Source: JAENVU01 sp046598395 (GTDB lineage: Bacteria; Actinomycetota; Acidimicrobiia; IMCC26256; JAENVU01). From it: a stretch of 26,525 nt of DNA. Location of the stretch: the NCBI GenBank assembly GCA_046598395.1, contig JBKJIQ010000032.1, positions 1 through 26,525 on the forward strand, written 5' to 3'. Of the stretch, positions 1-6,809 are shown piece by piece. The notes under the pieces were generated by a model. It was not told where the DNA came from, did no database searches, and saw only the letters and a list, made by a program, of their open reading frames with translations. The stretch's first letter is position 1. Each line of letters opens with the position of its first letter. The position numbers were made by a program, and so were the translations under genes.

Positions 1-21
1 CAGAGCAGGAACGAATATCAA

Positions 22-117
22 CGAGGGCAAAACCACCGACCATCAGCGGGCAGTTCCATTGGCCACGCCCGGGCAATCACACGACCGCCTCCGGGCAGGA
101 TCTCATGGCCGCCGACA
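22..117. repeat. Direct repeat A, copy 1
   Basis: A 96-base segment that recurs at 1588-1682 in the same orientation with roughly 85% identity and one single-base indel. The best-conserved part is its right half, from the ACACGACCGCCTCCGGGC core to the GCCGACA end. It lies exactly where the integrase homology on the minus strand stops, so it marks a junction. Read on the minus strand, both copies hold a short open stretch ending SCPEAVV and a stop, but that is probably fortuitous. I see nothing else in bases 1-21. Confidence 0.75.
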
Positions 118-495
118 GTTCTGGTGCAGATGCGCGATCCAGACCTGAACGTCGAGCGTGGTGATGGCTCCGATCGGTCGTTCTCCGAACGCGGGAAGGA
201 TGTGTGCGTCGAGGGTTGAGCGGTAGACGTGCTTCGTGGTCTCGCGCAGATGCGCTTTCGTCGAGTACCACGTCTCCGCTATCTCACTGAGCAACACCTC
301 ACCGCGTTGAGGGTCGTGCCACACCCCACGGGTGAGGTCCGCCTCGAGGATCGACAACCACCGCCCCGCGTCGCCCTTGTTCGCGAAGGTTCGCTCTGCG
401 TTGCGGTATCGGTTTGTCTCCGGGTCTCGATACCGAACTTGGAACCGGCCCGACGGGAGCTTGCGGACCGCGCCGAACCGACGTCTGCCGCTCAT
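103..495 (-). pseudogene. Tyrosine-type site-specific integrase, 3'-truncated
   Basis: The minus-strand frame encodes the N-terminal half of a phage or ICE integrase: an Arm-DNA-binding-like strand region (KLPSGRFQVRYRDPETNRYR), then a SAM-like core-binding domain (ETTKHVYRSTLDAHILPAFG, then DVQVWIAHLHQ). The family runs to about 350-400 residues and carries the catalytic R-H-R-Y residues in its C-terminal half. Here the reading ends after about 130 residues, just as repeat A begins, so the whole catalytic domain is missing and the product cannot recombine DNA. The start is set at 495 because it forms an ATGA overlap with the stop of the upstream gene. An in-frame ATG at 519 is the alternative. 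It is the 3' partner of the 492-1280 gene, and with the tRNA-Ala fragment at 1486-1527 it points to one end of an integrated element. Confidence 0.85.
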
Positions 496-1280
496 CGTGA
501 ATCTCCGGTCGAACGCCATCCGAGCCGCACCGCTTCGGTCTCAACGACGAGGCCAACGAGGCGCGCGGTTGTCACGTGCGCATCAACCGCGAGCCCGCGG
601 AACGCCGCCCACGATTCGTCAGGCACGGTAAGGCGCGCGAAGCGATGTTCAGCGGTCCGGACAGACGAGTGTGGAGGGGGTGCAGCGTTGTCGGTGAACT
701 GCACCACGAGCTCGCCTACTCGCCCGCCGATCGTCTCGCGTCGGCTGAGCGCGTCACGCTTGACGGTGGTCCACGCATTCGGATCTACGTCGATGTGTGC
801 CGGTCGGTTCTGCGTTCGCTTCTCTTCGCGATAGAGCGTGCCGTCGATGCGCAGCTTCTCGACCTCGACCTCGCGACGGAGTCGACCTTCACGGCGCGCC
901 ATTCGCCGTTCGAGGACACCGGCCGCGTAGAGCGTGTTCCGATACTCCAGGATCGCGAAGTCGAGTGCGGCGACGGCATCGAGGTGGTCTCGGAGCTCCC
1001 GTGTGCGGTCGGTCAGTTGCTCGGCGTCGGTCCAGTCGATCGGGGCGTTGTCCCGGAGCACAGCTTGCGCCGCGGCGAGGACATCGAACATGGACTCCGA
1101 GGTGTCGACGAACGCGTTGCCGGTGCTTCGGTCGCTTCCGCTCGCGGAAGCGACAAGTCTGTGAAGAAAATTGACACGGTCGGGATCGCTGCGCTTGGAG
1201 CCGTCATCAGACTCGGTCCGCGAGCGGGAGGGTCCTTGGCGCGCGGAAGCGCGGGGTTCGTGCTGGTCGTCGTTGTGCAT
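492..1280 (-). CDS. Hypothetical protein with C-terminal ribbon-helix-helix-like region
   Basis: A 262-residue protein I do not recognise by name. The first 21 residues are polar and arginine-rich and lie inside repeat B. Residues of about 60-130 look helical, and the stretch from about 115 to 150 is a charged helix rich in R and E. The last 45 residues (FARLTVPDESWAAFRGLAVD, then a helix ending VVETEAVRLGWR) resemble a ribbon-helix-helix fold: a strand followed by two helices. That would suit a DNA-binding accessory protein of an integrative element, but this is inference. The ATG at 1280 has a GGAG Shine-Dalgarno six to seven bases upstream, and the same signal is preserved in the second repeat B. 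The gene overlaps the integrase start by four bases (ATGA), so the two were co-translated. Function unknown; coding status fairly sure. Confidence 0.7.
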   Translation of the reverse strand: MHNDDQHEPRASARQGPSRSRTESDDGSKRSDPDRVNFLHRLVASASGSDRSTGNAFVDTSESMFDVLAAAQAVLRDNAPIDWTDAEQLTDRTRELRDHLDAVAALDFAILEYRNTLYAAGVLERRMARREGRLRREVEVEKLRIDGTLYREEKRTQNRPAHIDVDPNAWTTVKRDALSRRETIGGRVGELVVQFTDNAAPPPHSSVRTAEHRFARLTVPDESWAAFRGLAVDAHVTTARLVGLVVETEAVRLGWRSTGDSR

Positions 1281-1355
1281 GCGTGGCTCCGTAGTGTCGG
1301 CAGTCGGTACAACCGGCTATGCGCATCGCGAGTGCGGTTGCGCGACGCCGGATGT
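1219..1355. repeat. Direct repeat B, copy 1 (leader cassette)
   Basis: A 137-base segment repeated without indels at 3585-3721, same orientation, with about nine differences by eye (near 93% identity). Read on the minus strand it holds about 75 bases of upstream DNA, a GGAG ribosome-binding site, an ATG and the first 21 codons of the 492-1280 gene. Most differences fall in the leader codons and near the start codon, so the upstream part is especially well kept. It probably supplies promoter and translation start. Confidence 0.85.
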
Positions 1356-1356
1356 T

Positions 1357-1427
1357 TTCCGTGCCACTTCCGTGCCACTACGGACGATTACTCAGGGGTA
1401 CTGGCGGTCACTCGTTGGTACTCGTTG
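1357..1427. repeat. Short direct repeats resembling integrase arm sites
   Basis: TTCCGTGCCAC occurs twice back to back at 1357-1367 and 1368-1378, and ACTCGTTG occurs at 1410-1417 and 1420-1427, a ten-base spacing (one helical turn). Clusters of short direct repeats between an integrase operon and a tRNA-derived core are typical of attP arm-binding sites for tyrosine integrases. The repeats are visible; the binding role is inferred from position. The rest of the 1356-1485 gap shows no coding signal. Confidence 0.5.
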
Positions 1428-1485
1428 ACCACGCTGAACTGCCCAAACTCCTCAACGCCCTGGTAGCGAAATCGCCCCTGGAGAG

Positions 1486-1527
1486 TTTGCAAGCAGGAAG
1501 TCGTGGGTTCGAGTCCCATCGTCTCCA
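1486..1527 (+). other. 3' half of tRNA-Ala(UGC): attachment-site remnant (attR-like)
   Basis: Reads as an exact tRNA-Ala 3' half: anticodon loop TTTGCAA (1486-1492, anticodon TGC), stem strand GCAGG, variable bases AAGTC overlapping into the T arm, T stem 1503-1507 with 1515-1519, T loop TTCGAGT, acceptor strand CGTCTCC (1520-1526) and discriminator A at 1527. The bases before 1486 give no anticodon 5' strand, D arm or 5' acceptor strand, so this is not a working gene. Tyrosine integrases commonly use the tRNA 3' half as att core. With the integrase side on the left and unrelated DNA on the right, it has the polarity of attR, which would place the intact tRNA-Ala to the left of this window. 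Confidence 0.85.
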
Positions 1528-1587
1528 CTCCCAAAATGGCTGGTCAGAGCGCTGCTGTGCGCTCCGCCTGGCCTTCCCGGCGGCCGT

Positions 1588-1682
1588 CGAGGGCAAAACC
1601 ACCGGCCCCAGCAGGCAGTCCTGTTGGCCACGTCCGGGCAGTCACACGACCGCCTCCGGGCAGGATCTCAAGGCCGCCGACA
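1588..1682. repeat. Direct repeat A, copy 2
   Basis: The second copy of the 22-117 repeat, 95 bases, starting about 60 bases after the tRNA-Ala fragment and ending just before the broken 5' end of the barstar-family gene. As with copy 1, gene homology begins or ends at its edge. The intervening 1528-1587 shows no gene. Confidence 0.75.
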
Positions 1683-1740
1683 CGCGCGCGACGTTTGATC
1701 TCCTCGAGCTTTTGTCAGCCTGTTCTGGCGGCATGCCGTT

Positions 1741-2340
1741 CTCGATGCCACAGTCGAATGGCTCCGCAACGCCGGCTACCAGATCGTCGAAGTCGACTCG
1801 GGACTGTGGGAATCGCAAGCCCACATGCACAGCGCCCTCGCAGCCGCACAGAGCTTCCCCGAGTACTACGGGAGAAACCTCGACGCGTTGACCGACTGCC
1901 TCAGCGATGTAGCCGTGTACGCATACGGCGGTCGAAGGGATGCGACGGGAACCGTGATGGTCCTTCGGCACTACGACGGTTTCGCCGGGAGCGAGCCCGC
2001 CGTAGCGCACGCCGTACTCGACATCTTCGCCCGGCAGGCTCGGGCTGGCGCTCTCGTCGAGCATCGCATGCTCTGCCTCGTTCAGAGCGACGATCCAGAT
2101 CTTGCGTTGGTGCCCGTTGGAGCAACACCCGTCGTACGGAATCCTGAGGAATGGCTCGACGCAAAGCGTCACCCGCAGCAGCGGAGAATCCCGGATCAGA
2201 AGCCTTGCTCGGTTTGGCGCTCGAGTGCATCGGCGTGTTGTACAGGCGGACGGCTGCCACCCCGCTCCTACTCGGGTTCCGGTTCCGGAGGCACGACCAA
2301 AGGCAAGAGAGTCATGAGCACCTCGTTCATCGCTTCGTAA
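1741..2340 (+). pseudogene. Barstar-family protein, 5' end missing
   Basis: The frame shows barstar (RNase inhibitor) family features: LDATVEWLRNAGYQIVEVDS as the first strand and helix, then SFPEYYGRNLDALTDCLSDV, the family's signature FPxYYGxNLDALxDCL helix. A second half follows (TGTVMVLRHYDGF, then LLCLVQSDDPD-type strand and NPEEWLDAKRH). Homology extends upstream of the first in-frame ATG (1825), back to about 1741, but no ATG, GTG or TTG occurs in frame after the stop at 1696. An out-of-frame ATG at 1733 could be the old start, followed by a frameshift. Translation from 1825 would lose the first strand and helix. The last 55 or so codons after about 2180 are not family-like and overlap the 3' end of the Fic gene tail to tail. 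Barstar proteins bind and block secreted ribonucleases; no barnase-like partner is visible. Confidence 0.75.
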
Positions 2341-3437
2341 CCACCCGGGGCGTCGCGGAGCAGTCCGCCACTCACGAGCGCGTTCAGATCTCGTGAGAGT
2401 GTCCTCGGTCCGCATGTCGCGTATACGGCAGCGAGTTCGGGCGTGAGCCGCTGGATGTCGCGCTTCGAAACGGCCGGGTGGAACAGGAGCGCGTCGGCTA
2501 TGAGTCGTCTTCGTTCACGCATCTCGGGGTCTCGGCCCGTGACTTGCTGACTCACGTATTCCTGCCACGTGAGTCTGAACTGACGGTCGTAGACCCACTC
2601 GAGTTGTTCATCGAGGCCAGCCACCAGTCCGTCCGCGCAGTACGCGAGGAACCGCGTGACATCGCCACCCGACTCGCTGGCGTGTCTGAGTTGTCGGTAG
2701 TACTCATCGCGGGTCTTGTTGCAATGGTTGGAAATGAGATGCTCGGCGCTCGTCGGCACCCCGGACGTCACGAGCACCAGGTACTCGCACAGCCGAGCGG
2801 TGCGGCCATTGCCGTCGCCGAACGGGTGAATCCATGCGATGTACAAATGAGCGAGCGAAGCCCGGATGATCGCAGTGGGGATTCGCATCGGACCGTCGGC
2901 GCTCAAGGATGACCCGTTGAGCCATTCGCACAGCCTCGCCGGCAGTTCCGGGCACTCTTGCCAGTCGGGGGTTCGATACGTGCTTACGACCACGGAGTCG
3001 TGGCGGAGCTCCCCCGGGGTCACGTGGGCTTCGAGTCCATCAAGACCGTCGAGGACGCGACGATTGAAGTCGGCAATCAGTTCGGGTGTGAGTGGCGGGC
3101 GGTGCCCCATACTTAGCTCGCCGAGCACCCAGTTGTAGGCACCGATGACGTTTTCGGCCTCGCGGATCTGGTAGTCCTCGGCGGTCGGAGGAGGATTCCG
3201 CGCGACGATCGCTCTGACCTCGTCCTCGGTGAGGGTGTTGCCCTCGATTGCGGTGGTTGCGTGAACACCCTTCGCCAAGCTGAGCTGGTGGAGCTGGTGG
3301 AGCTGGTCGGCGTACGGCTGTGGAAGAGGAACGTGGGACAGGTGCGAGCACTTCGAGCGTGCCTCACCGAGTTGGATCCAGTAGGTCGCGGGCATCGTTC
3401 GTAGGTCCAACGTGAACGAGATCCAAGGGTGTTCCAT
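2268..3437 (-). CDS. Fic domain protein (AMPylase type) with inhibitory helix and C-terminal winged helix
   Basis: A 389-residue Fic/DOC protein. The catalytic motif HPFGDGNGRTAR is complete at residues 204-215, with His204 as base, Asp208 for metal and Arg212/Arg215 for the nucleotide phosphates. TTAIEG at 61-66 matches the (S/T)xxxE(G/N) inhibitory helix, so this is a class II, self-inhibited enzyme with Glu65 in the arginine-clamping position. Residues of about 305-370 look like a winged-helix domain (SKRDIQRLTPELAAVYATCGPRTLSRDLNALVSGG), common in longer Fic proteins that may regulate themselves. Such enzymes usually transfer AMP to a protein hydroxyl; the target is unknown. The N-terminus (HPWISFTLDLRTMPATYW) looks like that of related proteins, supporting the ATG at 3437. 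The upstream DNA carries repeat B, whose leader ORF is in another frame. It is apparently intact, unlike its neighbours. Confidence 0.92.
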   Translation of the reverse strand: MEHPWISFTLDLRTMPATYWIQLGEARSKCSHLSHVPLPQPYADQLHQLHQLSLAKGVHATTAIEGNTLTEDEVRAIVARNPPPTAEDYQIREAENVIGAYNWVLGELSMGHRPPLTPELIADFNRRVLDGLDGLEAHVTPGELRHDSVVVSTYRTPDWQECPELPARLCEWLNGSSLSADGPMRIPTAIIRASLAHLYIAWIHPFGDGNGRTARLCEYLVLVTSGVPTSAEHLISNHCNKTRDEYYRQLRHASESGGDVTRFLAYCADGLVAGLDEQLEWVYDRQFRLTWQEYVSQQVTGRDPEMRERRRLIADALLFHPAVSKRDIQRLTPELAAVYATCGPRTLSRDLNALVSGGLLRDAPGGYEAMNEVLMTLLPLVVPPEPEPE

Positions 3438-3584
3438 GTGGAAAACCCTGTCCTGGGATGTGTCCAGCTATATGTCCGGCTGAGGAGCGCCGTGGTGCTA
3501 CTGGGATTGGACCGGCTGCGCGTGCCCGGCCGCGATGGTCTGCGTGCCAACTTGTTCGAGACAACTGGCGATCTCTTCATCTTG

Positions 3585-3721
3585 CGCGAGCGGGAGGGTC
3601 CTTGGCGCGCGGAAGCGCGCGGGCTGTGCTGGTCGTCGTCGTGCATGCGTGGCTCCGTGGTGTGGGCAGTCGGTACAACCGGCTATGCGCATCGCGAGTG
3701 CGGTTGCGCGACGTCGGATGT
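3585..3721. repeat. Direct repeat B, copy 2, upstream of the Fic gene
   Basis: Second copy of the 137-base leader repeat (see 1219-1355). On the minus strand it keeps the GGAG site, the ATG at 3646 and 21 related codons, but the frame that follows is not the Fic frame. It runs on as a leader ORF to 3113, overlapping the Fic coding region for over 300 bases. The 3438-3584 stretch between this repeat and the Fic ATG shows no clear gene. The repeat may act as a transplanted promoter for Fic. Confidence 0.85.
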
Positions 3722-3730
3722 CGTCTCCAC
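3721..3730 (+). other. Possible second att core (tRNA-Ala acceptor 3' end)
   Basis: TCGTCTCCAC here is identical to 1519-1528, the acceptor strand and end of the tRNA-Ala fragment, in the same orientation. It directly follows repeat B copy 2, and the conserved-type gene cluster begins only 20 bases further on. Ten bases alone could match by chance; the position is what makes it notable. Confidence 0.4.
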
Positions 3731-3750
3731 CAAAGACTGAAGTGCGACCC

Positions 3751-5514
3751 TCAGGCCCTTGGGCCGGGCAAGGGCTCGGTGGCCATACGGTGGGGCCGGA
3801 GGCGATGGTGGCGGGCACCTTCGGGTTGGGTGGGTTCGCGTGCGGCTGGCCCGGGTGTGGTGGCGGGCGGGGCGGACCGCAGCGCCCGTCGCAGTTTGAA
3901 CAGGCCGGCGAGAGTGCGGGGGACGCGCTGGAGGACGGGGCTACGCGGCGGTCGTAGCTCATGGACCGAGATCGGCAGTTCGGCAACGTTGAAGCCGGCT
4001 CGCTCGGCACGCAGGATCAGTTCCGTGTCGAAGAGGTCGGCGCCGAGCGTGCATTCCACGATCGCGGGTCGGAGGACATCAGCGCGCAGCACTTTGACGC
4101 CATGAGTGTCCGAGAGGCTGAGTGCGAAGCCGCGGCGGAGGATGCTCGTGAACAGCGCAGTCGCGGCGCGACGCATCGGAGGCCGTTGGTCGTTCGCGCC
4201 GGGGGCGCGTTTCGAACCGACCACGATGACGGGGCCGGTTGGGCGAGGCGCGCGGTCCAGCACGCTCATTGCATTCTTGACGAACGAGAGATCGCACAGG
4301 TCGACGTCGAGGAGCGCGACGGTCCTAGCCGATGCCATGAGGATCCCGACCTTGAGCGCTCGGCCGTAGTCGGCGGACGGCAGCGACAGCATCCGGACCT
4401 CGTGAATCTCCGCAGCGAGCTGTTCCGCGATGCGCGGGGTCGCGTCGGTGGAACCGTTTTCCACGATCACGATCTCGAACGATTCGTTCCAAGTTCGCAG
4501 CCCGTTCGCCAATCCGGTGACCGCCGAGTGAAGCAGGTCGGCTTCGTTGAATGCGGGGACCACAACACTGAGTGCCATCGGACCGCGCGGGTCGGGTGTG
4601 GGATCCGGATCCGGAAACCGCGGGTTCGGCAAAGGTGGTGGCACGGCCTGACCCCCGTTCGTTGCCGCGGCCTTCCTCGCCGTGAGGTCGGCATACGTGC
4701 CGAGGCGGAATCCGCTGCCTGCGACCATCGCGGCCGCGGCCGGCGATGTGAGCGTGGTCAGTTCTTGGTTCCACTCGTAGCCCCATCGGTACCGGTCTCG
4801 ATGTGGATCTTCGGCGAGACCGGGGTGGACCGTGAGTTCGAACGAGGTCGGCCGCCGAGCGTTGAGTTCCGTGAAGACGCGCGCGAGCGTCGGAAGATCC
4901 AGGTGTCCGGCGATTTCGATGCCCACCGAATCGGCGGTGTAGACGATCCCGCGTTGATCGGCCGCGCGGGTGAGCGAACGGCCGAGCGCGGATACGCCGA
5001 GCCCCACCGGGGTTGCGCTGCGATAGCGCGGAGCTCTGACGGCACCGATTCCCGCGGCGGTGGCGAGCTCGAGCATGACGTCGCGAACGAGGGGCCAGAG
5101 CTGAAGGTGCTGGTGCGCGTCGAGGTGCGTGATCGGGATACGCAACGCCTGGACCAGCTCGAGCTGCGCGCGAAACTCGCGGGCGAGGTCGTTCGGATCA
5201 ATGCGCCCGGCCGTCGCGCTCATGAGAAACGCGCGCCAGGTAGTGGGAAACTGGCCGTGACGGTCCACCAGCGTTGGGATCTCGGCCGCAGAGAGAAGTG
5301 GGGGATCTTCACCGACCGCCGCAAGATGCACACCCACTCCCAGCCGTGGAGAGTCGAGGAGCTGGCCCACGAACTCGGCGAGCACTCGGCCATTCGCAAG
5401 CACCGACGTGCTGGTCACGATCCCACCACGATGCGCCGCAAGGATGCCGGCGGAAATGCCGGCGGTCATCCCGAAGTCGTCGGCATTGACAATCAGCAGC
5501 GGTTCGGCGTTCAT
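3751..5514 (-). CDS. Bifunctional ChbG/YdjC-like deacetylase fused to family 2 glycosyltransferase
   Basis: 587 residues. Residues 1-285 are a ChbG (YdjC) carbohydrate deacetylase: LLIVNADDFG at 6-15 supplies the metal aspartates, and HLDAHQH supplies the histidines. ChbG acts on acetylated diacetylchitooligosaccharides; the substrate here is unknown. A proline-rich linker (NPRFPDPDPTPDPRGP) leads to residue 313, where a GT2 domain starts: MALSVVVPAFNEADLL, ENGSTDAT and the DVDLCD metal site. Its style is that of polyprenyl-phosphate sugar synthases, without visible C-terminal membrane helices. The frame is open throughout, so this is a natural fusion, although the ATG at 4578 could start a separate GT2. 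The last 40 residues are low-complexity. The start at 5514 overlaps the stop of the upstream mannosyltransferase gene (ATGA), so the two form one minus-strand operon. Confidence 0.88.
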   Translation of the reverse strand: MNAEPLLIVNADDFGMTAGISAGILAAHRGGIVTSTSVLANGRVLAEFVGQLLDSPRLGVGVHLAAVGEDPPLLSAAEIPTLVDRHGQFPTTWRAFLMSATAGRIDPNDLAREFRAQLELVQALRIPITHLDAHQHLQLWPLVRDVMLELATAAGIGAVRAPRYRSATPVGLGVSALGRSLTRAADQRGIVYTADSVGIEIAGHLDLPTLARVFTELNARRPTSFELTVHPGLAEDPHRDRYRWGYEWNQELTTLTSPAAAAMVAGSGFRLGTYADLTARKAAATNGGQAVPPPLPNPRFPDPDPTPDPRGPMALSVVVPAFNEADLLHSAVTGLANGLRTWNESFEIVIVENGSTDATPRIAEQLAAEIHEVRMLSLPSADYGRALKVGILMASARTVALLDVDLCDLSFVKNAMSVLDRAPRPTGPVIVVGSKRAPGANDQRPPMRRAATALFTSILRRGFALSLSDTHGVKVLRADVLRPAIVECTLGADLFDTELILRAERAGFNVAELPISVHELRPPRSPVLQRVPRTLAGLFKLRRALRSAPPATTPGPAAREPTQPEGARHHRLRPHRMATEPLPGPRA

Positions 5515-6689
5515 GCGACATAAACCCCGCGCGCGTAGAGGGACGACATACCCAACAGCAATATTGCACTCGCGATCAACACGGGAACGCGAACGCGAAG
5601 GTGCCGACGCGCCAGTAACTCGCCGGCAACGGCGAAACACGGAAACGCCGCGAGCGCGTAGCGGCCCATGCTCCAGAAGTTGGCCGTCGAGACCGCCGGC
5701 AACAGCACCACCATGGCCGTATAGAGGCCGTAGCCCTTCCCCAGCCGCCGCCACACGAGCGGGACGAGCGCCAGCGCAACCACCATGGCAAGTGGATGCG
5801 CCAGGTACAGCAGGATGTGCGACACGTCGTGGATCTTGCCGAGATCGGTGAAGAACTGCACCTTGAACCAGGTGCGGACGCCCGGGGCCTGGCCCCATCC
5901 GCCTTCCGCCGCCACGAAGGCCAACGGATCGCCGAACCGCTGCCAGAGGTACCCGGACCACGCGCCGAGCCCGGCGAGTGCGAGCAGAACGCCCGCCACC
6001 GGGCCAACCGGCATCGACCTGATCCCGGCGCCAACGTTGCCCCGTCCTCGACGCTCCAACACGCGCACGACGAGTCCGAGTACCAACACCGCGCCCACCG
6101 GCCGGCCGGCAGTAGCGACGATGCCCAGCAGCCCTGCGGCGACCGGGTGATCGTGTTCGACGAGAAGAAACGCTCCGATCGCCACGGCCAGGAACAAGGC
6201 GTCGGAATACACCGCGCCGTAGAGATAGAACGCATACGGATAGACCAACAGCAACACGAGACTGGTCAGCGCGGCCTTCCGACCGATGAGTTCTGCGGCC
6301 CAGCGTTCGAACAACACTGCGGCCGCCAACCCAGAGACCACGGTGATGGCGATACCCGCAAGATAGACATTGCCCGTGATCGCGCCGATGCCCCGCATGA
6401 GCAACGGATAGGCAGGGAAGAACGCGATGGCCGACGGGTGACCGGGCCGGTACGAGTAGCCGTGCAACGCGATCAGCCCGTACCAATCCCCGTCGAACCG
6501 CACCCAACCACCGAACCACGGGCGGCCCGGGAAGAACTCCCACCGGGCTTCGAGTAACCACCGAGAGGCCGAGAGCCAGGCAGCGGACGCGGCCACCACG
6601 ATCCACACCGCGATCGCGACTCCGACAAATGCGGCGGCGCTCCGCGGGGCGTCGGCCCAACCCGACCCCTGCCGCTCGGCCTCCCCCAT
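5511..6689 (-). CDS. PIG-V-like integral membrane mannosyltransferase (GT-C fold)
   Basis: 392 residues with about ten hydrophobic helices. The first periplasmic loop holds FDGDWYGLIALHGYSYRPGH followed by AFFPAYPLLMR, the pattern of the PIG-V/GPI-mannosyltransferase II family, in which the acidic residue is catalytic. These enzymes take a sugar, normally mannose, from a polyprenyl-phosphate carrier and add it on the outer membrane face. Bacterial members act on cell-envelope glycans or glycolipids. It is the first gene of a minus-strand pair; the following ChbG-GT2 fusion overlaps it by four bases and may make the lipid-linked donor. The ATG at 6689 is preceded by AGAAG. A C-terminal helix ends in ARGVYVA. 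Acceptor unknown. Confidence 0.82.
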   Translation of the reverse strand: MGEAERQGSGWADAPRSAAAFVGVAIAVWIVVAASAAWLSASRWLLEARWEFFPGRPWFGGWVRFDGDWYGLIALHGYSYRPGHPSAIAFFPAYPLLMRGIGAITGNVYLAGIAITVVSGLAAAVLFERWAAELIGRKAALTSLVLLLVYPYAFYLYGAVYSDALFLAVAIGAFLLVEHDHPVAAGLLGIVATAGRPVGAVLVLGLVVRVLERRGRGNVGAGIRSMPVGPVAGVLLALAGLGAWSGYLWQRFGDPLAFVAAEGGWGQAPGVRTWFKVQFFTDLGKIHDVSHILLYLAHPLAMVVALALVPLVWRRLGKGYGLYTAMVVLLPAVSTANFWSMGRYALAAFPCFAVAGELLARRHLRVRVPVLIASAILLLGMSSLYARGVYVA

Positions 6690-6809
6690 TGCTTCTGTCT
6701 ACTGCCCCGCCAGTCCCGAAGGCGAGATGCTGCGATAGTGCCTGGCTCGCGGAGTCGATCATCAGTGAGCGGTTCCGCCAGTATCGGACAAGGCGTTAGC
6801 TTCCACGGC

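Noticed and set aside
1411..1530. A complete tRNA-Ala gene
   Set aside because: Only the 3' half (from the anticodon loop) is present; no D arm, 5' anticodon strand or 5' acceptor strand pairs upstream.
1408..1602. Minus-strand ORF containing RRWDSNPRL across the tRNA-Ala fragment
   Set aside because: Antisense translation of tRNA T arms is a known source of such false proteins; the frame has no domain.
3113..3437. Extended leader ORF over the Fic gene as a real protein
   Set aside because: Serine/threonine/arginine-rich shadow of the Fic frame; only its first 21 codons inside repeat B look meaningful.
3751..6762. A single 1,003-residue minus-strand protein
   Set aside because: The upstream 400 codons are antisense-frame arginine-rich sequence over the mannosyltransferase; the ATG at 5514 with an ATGA overlap is the real start of ChbG-GT2.
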